Assembly: GCF_018777385.1 (NCBI RefSeq)
Contig: NZ_JAFJYB010000001.1
Coordinates: 620,001-684,000 of the forward strand
DNA length: 64,000 nt
Reading direction: 5' to 3'
Origin: Candidatus Symbiopectobacterium endolongispinus
GTDB taxonomy: Bacteria; Pseudomonadota; Gammaproteobacteria; Enterobacterales; Enterobacteriaceae
Each line of letters starts with the position of its first letter. Positions within the stretch are counted from its first letter, which is position 1. Below are positions 41,154-51,437 of the stretch, one piece after another. Under the pieces are notes generated by a model, which saw only the letters and a program-made list of their open reading frames with translations, was not told the origin of the DNA and ran no database searches. The position numbers were made by a program, and so were the translations under genes.

Positions 41154-42739
41154 ATGGACAACGGATTATCAGGTTACGCTGTTTCACAAATAGGAGATTC
41201 GGCGCAAATACGACGTCAATGGCATACGGGGACAGCACGGCTTGCCGCAACAGTGGCATTGTTGCTTAGCTGTTGGGGTAGCGGTGCGCTTGTAGCGTAT
41301 GCGCCGCCGCCCGACACTCCGTTAGCCAAAGATCAGGTGTTGGTGCGAAACAACGGTGCGGAAGTGGCCTCCCTCGATCCGCATAAAATAGAAGGTGTGC
41401 CAGAGTCCAACGTCTCACGCGATCTGCTGGAAGGACTGGTGATTACCGATCCGAATGGAAAAATGGTGCCAGGCGTGGCGGAGCGTTGGGAAAATAAAGA
41501 TTTCCGCGTTTGGACGTTTCATTTGCGCAAAGACGCACGCTGGTCGAATGGCGATCCCGTCACTGCGCAGGATTTTGTTTACAGTTGGCAGCTACTAGCT
41601 GATCCGGCAACGGCCTCGCCTTACGCCAGTTACCTGCAATACGGGCATATCGTTAACATTGATGACATTATTGCTGGCAAGAAAACGCCGGACACGCTGG
41701 GCGTCAAAGCCGTGGATGACCATACGCTGGAGGTGACGCTGAGTGAAGCGGTGCCTATACCTTGAAAAATTGGGTTGTCAACGAACGCCTGATTTTAGTA
41801 CGCAATCCACATTATTGGGATAATGCCCACACGACTATCGAGCAAGTGACGTATTTACCCATTGCCTCAGAAGTGACGGACGTAAATCGCTATCGCAGCG
41901 ATGAAATTGACATCACCTACACCAATTTACCGATTGAACTGTTTCAAAAAATGAAGCGGGAAATACCCAATGAGGTGAAGGTCACACCTTATTTGTGCTC
42001 TTATTATTATGAAATTAATAACCAGCGTGCGCCTTTTACCGATGTTCGAGTGCGCCAGGCGCTGCGTTTAGGGCTTGATCAGAAGATTTTAACCAACAAG
42101 GTCAAAAATCAAGGTGATATGCCTGCCTATGGATTTGTGCCACCATATATTGATGGTTTAAAGGCCAGCGAGCCGTAGTGGTTTACCTGGCCGCAGGAAA
42201 AACGCAATGCTGAAGCAAAACGGTTGTTAACCGAAGCAGGGTATACACCGGAAAAACCGCTGACGTTGACGCTGCTGTATAATACCTCCGACCTGCATAA
42301 GAAAATGGCGATTGCGGCCGCGTCGCTCTGGAAGCAAAATATTGGCGTGAACGTAAAATTGGAAAATCAGGAATGGAAGACGTTTCTCAGTACACGCCAT
42401 AAGGGCAATTTCGACCTGGCACGCGCCGGGTGGTGTGCGGATTATAATGAGCCGTCGTCATTTTTGAACAGCATGTTATCGGACAGTAACTCAAATACGT
42501 CACATTACAAAAGCGCTGCGTTTGATGCGCTTATAGCGAAATCACTGCAAGTGGCCAATGAAGAAGAACGTGCGACTGTTTATCAACAGGCTGAAACGCA
42601 ATTGGACCGCGATGCGGTGACGATCCCGGTATTTTATTACGCCAATACCCGGTTGGTGAAACCGTATGTTGGTGGTCTGACGGGAAATGATCCGCTCGAC
42701 AATATTCATGTGAAAGATCTTTATATTTTGCAACATTAA
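41154..42739 (+). pseudogene. oppA: Oligopeptide-binding protein OppA, deletion-frameshift and nonsense
   Basis: Periplasmic binding protein for oligopeptides. The start is placed at ATG 41154; a signal-like segment LAATVALLLSCWGSG lies further in. The first block ends TLEVTLSEAVPIP-stop at 41765. About 38 residues are then missing and the frame changes; homology resumes as LKNWVVNERLILVRNP and IASEVTDVNRYRSDEID. A TAG at 42176-42178 replaces a Glu codon (KASEP-stop-WFTW), after which the protein continues (NTSDLHKKMAIAA, WCADYNEPSSFLN) to 42739. oppB-F downstream are intact. Confidence 0.94.
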
Positions 42740-42757
42740 CGCCGTCCCTTAATGTGC

Positions 42758-42802
42758 GTCGCTTCTCTCTTGCCGAAAAAATGATCGGTAGAGAGAAGGC
42801 GA
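42758..42802 (+). other. Hairpin in the oppA-oppB intergenic space
   Basis: CGCTTCTCTCTTGCCG and CGGTAGAGAGAAGGCG can pair across AAAAAATGAT. There is no T run, so it looks like an RNA-stabilising or attenuating hairpin of the kind often found after binding-protein genes. Confidence 0.55.
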
Positions 42803-42839
42803 GCACAGACACAGGTGCAATGCCTTTATAGGTAGAACC

Positions 42840-43760
42840 ATGCTGAAATTTATTCTGCGTCGCTGTCTGGAAGCGATACCGACGCTGTTTATATTGATTA
42901 CGATCTCGTTCTTTATGATGCGGTTAGCACCGGGAAGTCCTTTTACCGGCGAACGTAATTTGCCCCCGGAAGTGATGGCAAATATTGAGGCCAAATACCA
43001 TCTCAACGATCCGATATTGAAACAATATGGTAATTATCTGCTCCAATTGGCGCAGGGGGATTTTGGTCCGTCCTTTAAATATAAGGACTACTCGGTTAAC
43101 GATCTGGTGGCGAGTGCGTTTCCTGTTTCCGCTAAACTTGGTGCGGCCGCCTTTGTATTTGCCGTGATCCTAGGCGTGACGGCAGGCACCGTAGCGGCGT
43201 TGTACCAAAATAGCCGTTGGGACTACACCATTATGGGATTTGCCATGACCGGCATGGTGATCCCCAGTTTTGTGGTCGCGCCACTCTTGGTGCTGGTGTT
43301 CTCCATCACGCTGCGCTGGCTGCCCGCCGGGGGATGGAACGGTGGGGCGGGTAAATATGTGTTACTGCCGATGGTGGCGCTTTCACTCTCTTACATTGCC
43401 AGTATCGCGCGTATCACGCGCGGCGCAATGATTGAAGTGCTGCACGCCAATTTTATCCGCACCGCGCGCGCTAAAGGGCTGCCGATGCGCCACATCATTT
43501 TGCGCCATGCGCTGAAACCGGCCTTGCTGCCGGTGCTCTCCTACATGGGGCCAGCGTTTGTCGGTATTATCACTGGTTCAATGGTGATTGAGACCATTTT
43601 CGGTTTGCCAGGCATCGGACAACTGTTTGTTAACGGTGCATTGAACCGGGACTATTCTCTGGTGCTTAGCCTAACCATACTGGTGGGCAGTTTGACAATC
43701 CTGTTTAACGCCATCATCGATGTGTTGTATGCCGTCATCGATCCCAAAATTCGTTATTGA
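42840..43760 (+). CDS. oppB: Oligopeptide ABC transporter permease OppB
   Basis: Inner-membrane permease of 306 residues, the same length as in E. coli. The start MLKFILRRCLEAIPTLFILITISFF is a typical first helix. The EAA loop that docks to the ATPase is at IRTARAKGLPMRHIILRHAL, and SMVIETIFGLPGIGQLFVNG follows. First gene after the oppA remnant and overlaps the extended oppC frame. Intact. Confidence 0.95.
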   Translation: MLKFILRRCLEAIPTLFILITISFFMMRLAPGSPFTGERNLPPEVMANIEAKYHLNDPILKQYGNYLLQLAQGDFGPSFKYKDYSVNDLVASAFPVSAKLGAAAFVFAVILGVTAGTVAALYQNSRWDYTIMGFAMTGMVIPSFVVAPLLVLVFSITLRWLPAGGWNGGAGKYVLLPMVALSLSYIASIARITRGAMIEVLHANFIRTARAKGLPMRHIILRHALKPALLPVLSYMGPAFVGIITGSMVIETIFGLPGIGQLFVNGALNRDYSLVLSLTILVGSLTILFNAIIDVLYAVIDPKIRY

Positions 43761-43771
43761 GTGAGGTGAGG

Positions 43772-44677
43772 ATGTTTAGAAAGCAAAATCATCACACGCT
43801 GATGAAGATGGGGCAATCATTGGAAATCAAGGGACGTAGTCTATGGCAGGATGCCGGGCGGCGGTTTATGCATCACCGCGCTGCCGTGGCGAGTCTGATG
43901 GTACTGGGGAGTATTACGCTGTTTGTTACGTTGGCTCCGTTGTTGTCTCCCTTCAATTTTGCCGATACCGATTTTGCCATGATGTCTCAGGCACCTGATT
44001 TTGCGTCAAAGCACTATTTTGGTACCGACTCTAACGGCCGCGATCTGCTGGTGCGCGTTGCCATCGGCGGGAGAATTTCATTACTGGTGGGCATTGCTGC
44101 CGCGCTGATTGCCGTGCTGGTGGGCACCTTGTACGGGGCCATTTCTGGCTACGCTGGTGGCAAAGTGGATTCCGTCATGATGCGCTGGCTGGAGATCCTG
44201 AGTTCATTTCCGTTTATGTTTTTCGTCATCCTGCTGGTGACCTTTTTTGGACAGCAGCTACTGCTGATCTTCATTGCGATTGGCATGGTGTCGTGGCTCG
44301 ATATGGCGCGGATTGTGCGCGGGCAGACGCTTAGCCTCAAACGTAAAGAGTTTATTGAAGCGACGGTGGTGTGTGGTGTGTCTACCACTGGCATTGTGTT
44401 GCGCCATATCGTGCCGAATGTGCTGGGTGCTGTCGTGGTGTACGCGTCACTGCTGGTTCCCAGTATGATCCTGTTCGAATCGTTTTTAAGTTTTCTTGGG
44501 CTGGGCGCGCAAGAGCCGCTCAGCAGTTGGGGCTCGCTGCTCAATGACGGGGCGAACTCAATGGAAGTGTCGCCTTGGCTGCTGCTGTTACCGGCTGCGT
44601 TTTTGGTTGTCACCCTGTTTTGTTTTAATTTTATCGGCGATGGCTTACGGGATGCCTTGGACCCGAAGGATCGTTGA
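43772..44677 (+). CDS. oppC: Oligopeptide ABC transporter permease OppC
   Basis: Second inner-membrane permease, 301 residues from ATG 43772 (MFRKQNHHTLMKMGQSLEIKGRSLW); a GTG at 43757 is an alternative. The motif HYFGTDSNGRDLLVRVAIGGRISL, the EAA loop LKRKEFIEATVVCGVSTTGIVLRH, and FLGLGAQEPLSSWG are intact. Cys replaces Gly in the EAA loop (VVCGVST for VGGVST), a mild change. Followed after nine bases by oppD. Confidence 0.95.
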   Translation: MFRKQNHHTLMKMGQSLEIKGRSLWQDAGRRFMHHRAAVASLMVLGSITLFVTLAPLLSPFNFADTDFAMMSQAPDFASKHYFGTDSNGRDLLVRVAIGGRISLLVGIAAALIAVLVGTLYGAISGYAGGKVDSVMMRWLEILSSFPFMFFVILLVTFFGQQLLLIFIAIGMVSWLDMARIVRGQTLSLKRKEFIEATVVCGVSTTGIVLRHIVPNVLGAVVVYASLLVPSMILFESFLSFLGLGAQEPLSSWGSLLNDGANSMEVSPWLLLLPAAFLVVTLFCFNFIGDGLRDALDPKDR

Positions 44678-44686
44678 GGAGCCGCT

Positions 44687-45700
44687 ATGATTGCGAAACA
44701 TGCAGAACAGAAAGGGAATAACCTGCGCGCGCTGCACCCGTTACTCAGCGTCACGGATCTCAACGTGCGGTTTGCTACCGAGGAAGGGGATGTCACTGCG
44801 GTGAACGCGCTGACGTTTACTGTGGAACAGGGTGAAACGCTGGGCATTGTCGGAGAATCCGGCTCGGGAAAATCGCAGACCGCGTTTGCGCTGATGGGGT
44901 TGCTGGCGGCAAATGGACAGGCCAGCGGTTCGGCCCGCTTCATGGGGCATGAAATTCTCAATCTGCCAGAAAAATCGCTGAACAAGCTGCGGGCGAAAGA
45001 GATCGCCATGATTTTTCAGGATCCGATGACCTCGCTTAATCCCTATATGCTCGTTGGGGAGCAGTTGATGGAAGTCCTGATGTTTCATCAAGGGTGCAGT
45101 CGTAGCGAGGCGTTTGACGGTGCGGTGAATATGCTAGATGCGGTGCGAATGCCAGAGGCATGCCAGCGCATGAAAATGTATCCCCATGAGTTTTCGGGGG
45201 GGATGCGTCAGCGTGTCATGATTGCCATGGCGCTGCTATGTCAGCCCAAACTGCTGATCGCCGATGAGCCGACTACGGCGCTGGATGTCACCGTACAGGC
45301 GCAAATGATGACATTGCTTGCGGATTTAAAACGGGAATTTAACACCTCCATCATCATGATTACCCACGATTTAGGCGTGGTGGCAGGCATTTGTGACAAG
45401 GTGTTGGTGATGTATGCGGGTCGTACTATGGAATATGGCAGCGCGCGCGATGTCTTTTATCGTCCCTCTCACCCTTATTCGGTAGGGTTGCTTAATGCAG
45501 TGCCCCGTCTGGATGTCAGTGACGAGACGCTGGCCACAATCCCCGGTAATCCGCCCAATCTGTTGCATTTACCGCAGGGATGTCCATTCTTTCCCCGGTG
45601 TCCCTACGCCATGGAACGCTGTCAGGAGGTGCCCACATTGACCACGTTTGATGCGGGTCGGATGCGGGCCTGTTTTCGCGCGGTGGAGGAGGTGCTATGA
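44687..45700 (+). CDS. oppD: Oligopeptide ABC transporter ATPase OppD
   Basis: A 337-residue ATPase. Walker A GESGSGKSQ, Q-loop MIFQDPMTSLNP, signature FSGGMRQRVMIAMAL, Walker B LLIADEPTTALD and switch MITHDLGVV are all present. The C-terminal oligopeptide-specific domain with the conserved Cys-rich GCPFFPRCPYAMERC (an Fe-S-like motif) is intact. Overlaps oppF by four bases (ATGA). Confidence 0.95.
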   Translation: MIAKHAEQKGNNLRALHPLLSVTDLNVRFATEEGDVTAVNALTFTVEQGETLGIVGESGSGKSQTAFALMGLLAANGQASGSARFMGHEILNLPEKSLNKLRAKEIAMIFQDPMTSLNPYMLVGEQLMEVLMFHQGCSRSEAFDGAVNMLDAVRMPEACQRMKMYPHEFSGGMRQRVMIAMALLCQPKLLIADEPTTALDVTVQAQMMTLLADLKREFNTSIIMITHDLGVVAGICDKVLVMYAGRTMEYGSARDVFYRPSHPYSVGLLNAVPRLDVSDETLATIPGNPPNLLHLPQGCPFFPRCPYAMERCQEVPTLTTFDAGRMRACFRAVEEVL

Positions 45701-46704
45701 CGAATCAACAGGAGAAACGCGTCATCCTAGACGTGCGTGACCTCAGTGTGCACTTTGCCGTCAATGCGCGCAAAAAATGGTTTTGGCAACCCGCACAGTC
45801 GCTTAGAGCGGTCGATGGCGTCACATTTCGCCTCTATGAAGGCGAAACACTGGGTATTGTCGGTGAATCGGGTTGTGGTAAATCCACCCTGGCGCGCGCC
45901 ATTATTGGATTGGTGAAAGCCACCAGCGGGCAGATTTGCTGGCTGGGGCAGGATTTGTGCCACATCCATCAGGAGGGATGGCGTCACGTTCGCAACGATA
46001 TTCAAATGATTTTTCAAGACCCGCTGGCTTCGCTTAACCCGCGTATGACGGTGGGTGAGATCATCGCCGAGCCACTGCGTACTTATCGTGACGACCTGTC
46101 CCGGCAAGTGATCAACGATCGCGTCAAAAATATGATGCAGAAGGTAGGGTTACTGCCTAACCAGATTAACCGCTATCCTCATGAGTTTTCTGGCGGCCAG
46201 TGTCAGCGCATCGGTATTGCCCGTGCGTTGATTTTACGCCCCAAGCTGATTATTTGTGATGAGCCCGTATCGGCGCTCGATGTGTCGATTCAGGCGCAGG
46301 TGGTGAATTTGCTGCGGCAATTGCAGAAGGAAATGCAGCTGTCGCTGATTTTTATTGCGCACGATCTTTCGGTTGTTAAACACATCTCCGATCGCGTACT
46401 GGTGATGTATCTCGGTCACGCCGTGGAACTGGCAACCGATGACGCCTTGTTTGGCAATCCATTACACCCTTACACCCAGGCGCTGATGTCGGCGGTGCCG
46501 ATCCCCGATCCTGACAAAGAGCGCGGCAAACGGATACAACTGTTGGAGGGGGAGTTGCCTTCACCGATTAACCCACCCGCTGGCTGCGTGTTTTGCACCC
46601 GCTGTCCGATAGCCAGTGAAACCTGTGTCAAAACGCGCCCATTGCTGGAAGGCAATTTTGCCCATGCGGTCTCGTGCCTGAAGGTCGATCCGCTACAAGG
46701 CTGA
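45697..46704 (+). CDS. oppF: Oligopeptide ABC transporter ATPase OppF
   Basis: A 335-residue partner of OppD. Walker A GESGCGKSTLARAI, Q-loop IFQDPLASLNP, signature FSGGQCQRIGIARAL (Cys where Arg is usual in GGQxQR), Walker B LIICDEPVSALD, switch IAHDLSVV. C-terminal PPAGCVFCTRCPIASETC motif present. Last gene of oppBCDF; the terminator in the next entry serves the opposite strand. Confidence 0.94.
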   Translation: MTNQQEKRVILDVRDLSVHFAVNARKKWFWQPAQSLRAVDGVTFRLYEGETLGIVGESGCGKSTLARAIIGLVKATSGQICWLGQDLCHIHQEGWRHVRNDIQMIFQDPLASLNPRMTVGEIIAEPLRTYRDDLSRQVINDRVKNMMQKVGLLPNQINRYPHEFSGGQCQRIGIARALILRPKLIICDEPVSALDVSIQAQVVNLLRQLQKEMQLSLIFIAHDLSVVKHISDRVLVMYLGHAVELATDDALFGNPLHPYTQALMSAVPIPDPDKERGKRIQLLEGELPSPINPPAGCVFCTRCPIASETCVKTRPLLEGNFAHAVSCLKVDPLQG

Positions 46705-46708
46705 CCAT

Positions 46709-46734
46709 AAAAAAGGCCTACATATCAGCAGGCC
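46709..46734 (-). terminator. Rho-independent terminator after yciU
   Basis: On the minus strand GGCCT-GCTGATATGT-AGGCC is followed by a run of six T's. It lies just downstream of the yciU stop and between convergent yciU and oppF. Confidence 0.8.
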
Positions 46735-46748
46735 GTTAGGGAGAGGGG

Positions 46749-47072
46749 TTACTCACGCCACAAGATATGGCACATCTTGTTGTCTTTTTCACGGCAAATC
46801 AAAATACGCGCAAACACGTCGTTGATCGGGTCGCCATCTTTTTCCGCCAAACCAATCACCACTTCTGCAAAAAAGTCGGGATTCAAATCGACATCGACAT
46901 GCTCTTGCCAGTCCTCGGCGGGATCAAATAATTCTGCACTACCGCGCTCCTCAAATTGAAGATTGAACAGGATGATATCCGCCGGGTTGAGGTTGTCAGA
47001 CGCCAGTTCAAGAAAGATATCGTAAGCTTGCTCGAGCGTTTCATCTTCCGTAAGACGGTTGTTCAGGTCCAT
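46749..47072 (-). CDS. yciU: UPF0263 protein YciU (HI1450-like)
   Basis: A 107-residue acidic protein of the HI1450 family, thought to be a DNA mimic. The start at 47072 gives [27 protein letters not shown] further upstream at 47102 has no support. [24 protein letters not shown] and [13 protein letters not shown] are conserved. Intact. Confidence 0.92.
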   Translation of the reverse strand: MDLNNRLTEDETLEQAYDIFLELASDNLNPADIILFNLQFEERGSAELFDPAEDWQEHVDVDLNPDFFAEVVIGLAEKDGDPINDVFARILICREKDNKMCHILWRE

Positions 47073-47166
47073 AAGGCATTTCCATAGATTCAGTAATGGC
47101 ACTATTAGAACATGACGGCTCGTCTATTGACAGCGCAACGCACGGCGATTGTCGGGAACCTGAGCA

Positions 47167-48627
47167 TCACAAAAATGGGCTGAAAAAGTAAAACAGGCGC
47201 TCGACAATACGCTGCCAGTAAGGACGCTGTTGCCATTTGCTTTCATCCATCAGTCGTGAGCGAGCGATGTAATCTTCCTGTACGCAGGCCAGATCGCTGC
47301 CGAAACCGTCATCGTCGATCACCAGCGTGATTTCAAAATTGAGCCACAGGCTGCGCATGTCCAGGTTGACGGTGCCTACCAGACTGAGTTGCCCGTCGAC
47401 TAACACGCTTTTGGTGTGCAGTAAACCATCTTGAAACTGATAGATTTTTACCCCTGCGGCAAATAATTCATTGAAAAACGCACGGCTGGCCCAACCTACC
47501 AAGACGGAGTCGTTTTTGTGCGGCAGGATAATGCTGACATCGACGCCGCGCTGTGCCGCCGTGCAGATAGCGTGCAGCAGATCGTCACTGGGGACGAAGT
47601 AGGGCGTGGTCATGATCAACTGGTGTCGCGCGGAGTAGACGGCCGTCAGCAACGCTTGGTGGATCATGTCTTCGGGGTAGCCAGGACCTGATGCAATCAC
47701 CTGCACGGTATGCCCACGTTCCTGTTCGAACGGCATCAGACCGACATCTGGCGGCGGCGGCAACAGGCGTTGACCCGTTTCCATTTCCCAGTCGCAGCAA
47801 TAGATAATGCCCATGGTGGTGGTGATCAGACCTTCAATACGCGCCATCAAATCGACCCACTGGCCGACGCCTGCATCCTGTTTGAAAAAGCGTGGATCGA
47901 CCATGTTCATGCTGCCGGTATAGGCAATCCGGTTATCAATCAGGACCACTTTGCGGTGCTGTCGCAAATCCATGCGACGCAGAAAAGCACGGAACAGGTT
48001 TACCTTGAGGGTTTCCACTACCTCAATCCCTGCCTCGCGCATCTGTGAGGGATAGGTGCTGTTAAAGAAATCGACGCTGCCCGCAGAATCGAGCAAAATT
48101 CGACAGGTTACACCGCGCTTAGCCGCTTTCTTTAAGGCCGCAGTGACCTGTTCAACCAGTCCGCCGGGTTGCCAGATGTAAAACACCATCTCGATGTCGC
48201 TGCGTGCCAGATCAATATCACGCACCAGCCCTTTGATGGTATCTTCAAAAGTGGTCAGCAACTGCAACTGGTTTCCCTTGATACCACCGATCCCCTGACG
48301 ACGTTCGCACAGTTGGAACAGTGAGCGCGCCACTTCACTGTTTTCAGTGGCGAAGATCTGCCGATACTCAGCCAACTCCCGCAGCCATTTAGCCGTTGAT
48401 GGCCACATGCGGCTGGCTCGTTCGGCGCGTCGCTTACCCAGATGCAGCTCGCCAAACGAAAGGTAGGCGATGATACCGACCAGCGGCAGAATATAGATGA
48501 CCAGCAACCAGGCCATTGCAGAAGGAACCGCACGGCGCTTCATCAAGACACGAAGCGTAACGCCAGCGATCAGCAGCCAGTAACCCAGAACCAGTAGCCA
48601 ACTCAACAGAGTGTAAAAAGTCGTCAT
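47167..48627 (-). CDS. clsA: Cardiolipin synthase A
   Basis: Inner-membrane phospholipase-D-type enzyme that condenses two phosphatidylglycerols into cardiolipin. 486 residues from ATG 48627 ([22 protein letters not shown]), same as E. coli; the long frame upstream to 48741 is discounted. Two N-terminal helices are followed by two HKD motifs: [19 protein letters not shown] and [20 protein letters not shown]. Intact and divergent from yciY. Confidence 0.95.
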   Translation of the reverse strand: MTTFYTLLSWLLVLGYWLLIAGVTLRVLMKRRAVPSAMAWLLVIYILPLVGIIAYLSFGELHLGKRRAERASRMWPSTAKWLRELAEYRQIFATENSEVARSLFQLCERRQGIGGIKGNQLQLLTTFEDTIKGLVRDIDLARSDIEMVFYIWQPGGLVEQVTAALKKAAKRGVTCRILLDSAGSVDFFNSTYPSQMREAGIEVVETLKVNLFRAFLRRMDLRQHRKVVLIDNRIAYTGSMNMVDPRFFKQDAGVGQWVDLMARIEGLITTTMGIIYCCDWEMETGQRLLPPPPDVGLMPFEQERGHTVQVIASGPGYPEDMIHQALLTAVYSARHQLIMTTPYFVPSDDLLHAICTAAQRGVDVSIILPHKNDSVLVGWASRAFFNELFAAGVKIYQFQDGLLHTKSVLVDGQLSLVGTVNLDMRSLWLNFEITLVIDDDGFGSDLACVQEDYIARSRLMDESKWQQRPYWQRIVERLFYFFSPFL

Positions 48628-48831
48628 AGCAGCGCACAGATCCCTTCGGCACACGATTGACATAAAGTGTACGCATAGTTTGCCAAAAGAGGAAATTCCT
48701 TTCGTCTGAATAGAATAGGAAGAAATTGCCGGTACAGACACAGCAAAAAGAGCATGACGCTTGGATTGACCTGAGAACGCGCTATACTACCACGCCGCAC
48801 CCCCATCCTGTTTTCGATAAAGAGTGTTGTC

Positions 48832-49008
48832 ATGAGACGCAGCAGAAATGAAGTGATCCGGTGGCGCATGTTACGCCAGGTTCAACGGCGCAGAGGCCGT
48901 TGGTTGGAAGCCCAGTCACGCACTTATCGGCATATTCACTATGCCCGTTATCTGCAACAGAAACATCAGCGCCGTGCTCTGCTGTATGCGGTGGCCTACG
49001 AGTGGTAG
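48832..49008 (+). CDS. yciY: Small basic protein YciY
   Basis: 58 codons starting MRRSRNEVIRWRML and ending YAVAYEW. It is strongly basic and matches the E. coli YciY pattern (MKRSRTEVGRWRM at the N-terminus, RGRWLEAQSR in the centre). It lies in the same position, divergent from clsA. Function unknown. Confidence 0.82.
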   Translation: MRRSRNEVIRWRMLRQVQRRRGRWLEAQSRTYRHIHYARYLQQKHQRRALLYAVAYEW

Positions 49009-49043
49009 TTGTCCATTGACGAGATAAACAGATCAATCACTAC

Positions 49044-49140
49044 CATCATTCCACGCGAAGGCGGGAATCTCTTGCAGAAGAAATGCGTTTATTCTCACAG
49101 AGATCTCCGGCTTTCGCCGAGGATGACAAGGGGTAAAGTG
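49044..49140. repeat. Dispersed palindromic repeat, copy 1
   Basis: CATCATTCCACGCGAAGGCG followed by GGAATC, and then CGCCGAGGATGAC within the next 60 bp. The core is related to the copy at 52268. It lies between yciY and the chemoreceptor remnant. Confidence 0.6.
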
Positions 49141-49168
49141 ACGTTGTCAGCAGTCTGAACGGCCACTT

Positions 49169-50802
49169 TTAGTAACCGCTGTTTGTTGATGCTGATAGCG
49201 TGAAGAGCGTCACTGAAGCACGCAACTGCTCGGTCTGTGCCAGTAACGCGTTAAATGTATCAGCACTGGCTTCTACCTGACTGACATTCTGTTTAACCGT
49301 GTCGTTCAGGGTTTGAATGCGCTCGGTTACCGCCTGAATATGCTGGGTTTGCTGCGCGGAAATGTCGGCGATTTCATTGAGGAACGTGCCAGTGCCCTGT
49401 GCGGAACTGATAATGTTTTGCAGGCTGTCGCTCAATTTTTTGACCAATTTGGCACCGGTCGCGACGCTGTTGTCTGAGTCGCGAATCAGCACATTAATGT
49501 GCTGCGCTGACTGACTACTCTGCGCTGCCAATGTGCCGACCTCGCGGGCAACCACCGCAAAACCGCGTCCCAGTTCACCCGCTCGCGCTGTCTCAATGGC
49601 GGCATTCAATGAGAGAATGTGTGTTTGAAACGCCACGTTTTCGATCATCCCGATGGCATCCGTCATCTCTTTGGTGCGTCCGGTGATGTCGGACATTGCG
49701 GCATGCACGTCATTCATCATCAACTCACCGTGAGCGGCCATGGTACTGGTGTTCAGAGCATGCTGGCTGGCCTGCTCGGTATGCTGGGTGTGGCTGCGCC
49801 AGTTGCTCATTCAACTGAAGAATGTTGTCAGTTGTCGCTTTTAGCGCAGTGGCTTGCAGACGGGCCTGTGAAAACAGCGTCTGATTGTCCACAGCGACGC
49901 GGTCAACGTGCTGCGCCATGCCTTCAATACCGTGGCGTACCTGGCTAACGAGGTCGGTCAAACCGGTTTGCATTTGCGCCATGCTACGGTTTAACACGGC
50001 GATCTCGCGAGTACAGCCGCTGTTCTTATCAAGCTGCTGTGAGAGATCGCCGGACGCAATGCGCCCAAGGTGATAAATAATGCGATTGAGGGGGGCGAAT
50101 AATGATCCGGTTCACGATACCCCACACGCCAAACGACACGGCTAACAGCAGTCCGAGTACAATCATGAAGATGGTGTGGGTGCGGTAGAGGGAAACCAGA
50201 AATTGTTCCCCGTGCTGCTTCTGACGTGCGGTATTATTCGCCAGATAGTGTCCGTATTTCTGTGTGAAATCATTCTGGTAAGCCTGAATAGGCACCATAA
50301 AAAAGACATCGATCTGATTGCTCTGTTTGATACCGTCAGCCAACTCAACCAACCCTTGATACAGCTGTTGGTAGCTACGCAGTAACGCCTGACTGTCGCT
50401 GTCATTGTCGTCAGGTTTTTCGATCTGCTGATAATAGTCCTGAGCCTGTTTGAGAGAGACTTGCACCTCTTCCATCAGGCTATTCCAACTGCCTACTGAG
50501 CCGGTCTCCTTATCTACCATTAGATAGATACCCGCCCGGTTTAACTTATCGCTGGCGTTCATTGCTGCCATACGCGCCTGATCTAAAAGTGTTTGTTGTT
50601 CACGTAATCGATCGTTGGCCGTGGTATCGCGCTGTACCTGGCTCATGGTATTAGAAATAATCGCGATCGACATCAGTTGTAGCAGCGAAAACAAACCGAT
50701 AATCAGCAATAATCCCAAAAAATGCTGGGTCGGAATCTGCGGAGCAATGTCTCTTTTCCCTTCAGAAACGCGAATCGTGGTAGCATAAGTCCTGGCTCTC
50801 AA
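49169..50802 (-). pseudogene. Methyl-accepting chemotaxis protein, frameshifted twice
   Basis: Remnant of a transmembrane chemoreceptor. The N-terminal piece carries helix 1 (FLGLLLIIGLFSLLQLMSIAII), a periplasmic four-helix sensor region, and helix 2 (FMIVLGLLLAVSFGVWGIVN). Frame is lost near 50090 at the HAMP domain and again near 49800 in the cytoplasmic coiled coil ([11 protein letters not shown] then AQHTEQ-type sequence). The signalling tip is well preserved in the last frame: [20 protein letters not shown] and [15 protein letters not shown]. Ligand specificity cannot be assigned; start uncertain (TTG at 50802 is the longest). It stands where E. coli has no chemoreceptor. Confidence 0.9.
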
Positions 50803-51002
50803 TTAACAAGAGTCAGTACCATAGCATTGTTAAATGACTATATTATTCAGCTTTTTCCTTCAGCTACTGATGTTTTTCAAATTAACTGAAATAAACACGG
50901 CGTTTAAATACAGCCGGTAATACAGCAAAAACGCGTTAAATCGGGCGTTTTTGCTGCATCTTAAATGCTGTCTTAAACAAAATAACCGTTGGTAATGCAG
51001 GG

Positions 51003-51299
51003 TTAAAACACCTTTTTGAAGGGTTTTACGATTACGCTGTGATACACGCCTGCGGCCACGTAAGGATCGGCGTCAGCCCAGCGCTGTGCGTCGGTCAGTG
51101 AGGGAAATTCGGCAATAACCGCGGAACCGGTAAATCTAGCATCACCGGGGGTTTCACTATCAACGGCGGGGAGTGGACCTGCTGTAAGCAGCCGACCTTC
51201 ATCGCGCAAGGTTTGCAAGCGTGCCAAATAGGCAGGGCGTGCAGCCAGACGATTTGACAATGAACCAGGAACGTCCTGAGCAAAAATGATGTACAACAT
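51003..51299 (-). CDS. yciI: YciI-family protein
   Basis: A 98-residue ferredoxin-like dimeric protein; start [18 protein letters not shown] at 51299 matches E. coli in length and N-terminus. The conserved active-site-like His/Asp elements appear in [20 protein letters not shown] and [14 protein letters not shown]. Function not established. Divergent from tonB. Confidence 0.93.
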   Translation of the reverse strand: MLYIIFAQDVPGSLSNRLAARPAYLARLQTLRDEGRLLTAGPLPAVDSETPGDARFTGSAVIAEFPSLTDAQRWADADPYVAAGVYHSVIVKPFKKVF

Positions 51300-51381
51300 C
51301 TTGATAATCCTCAAGGGAATAGCGTGAAAACACCATCATACTCTGCCCGTGGTTTTTTTAACAAACTATCTGGTTCTTATT

Positions 51382-51400
51382 GAATATGATTGCTATTTGC
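51382..51400 (+). promoter_or_regulatory. Fur-box-like site upstream of tonB
   Basis: GAATATGATTGCTATTTGC matches the 19-bp Fur consensus at about 11 positions and is essentially the sequence found at the E. coli tonB promoter. It lies about 40 bp upstream of the tonB start. Iron-regulated expression is inferred. Confidence 0.7.
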
Positions 51401-51437
51401 ATTTAAACTTGGGCGGCTAAGAGGACAACGAAAAATT

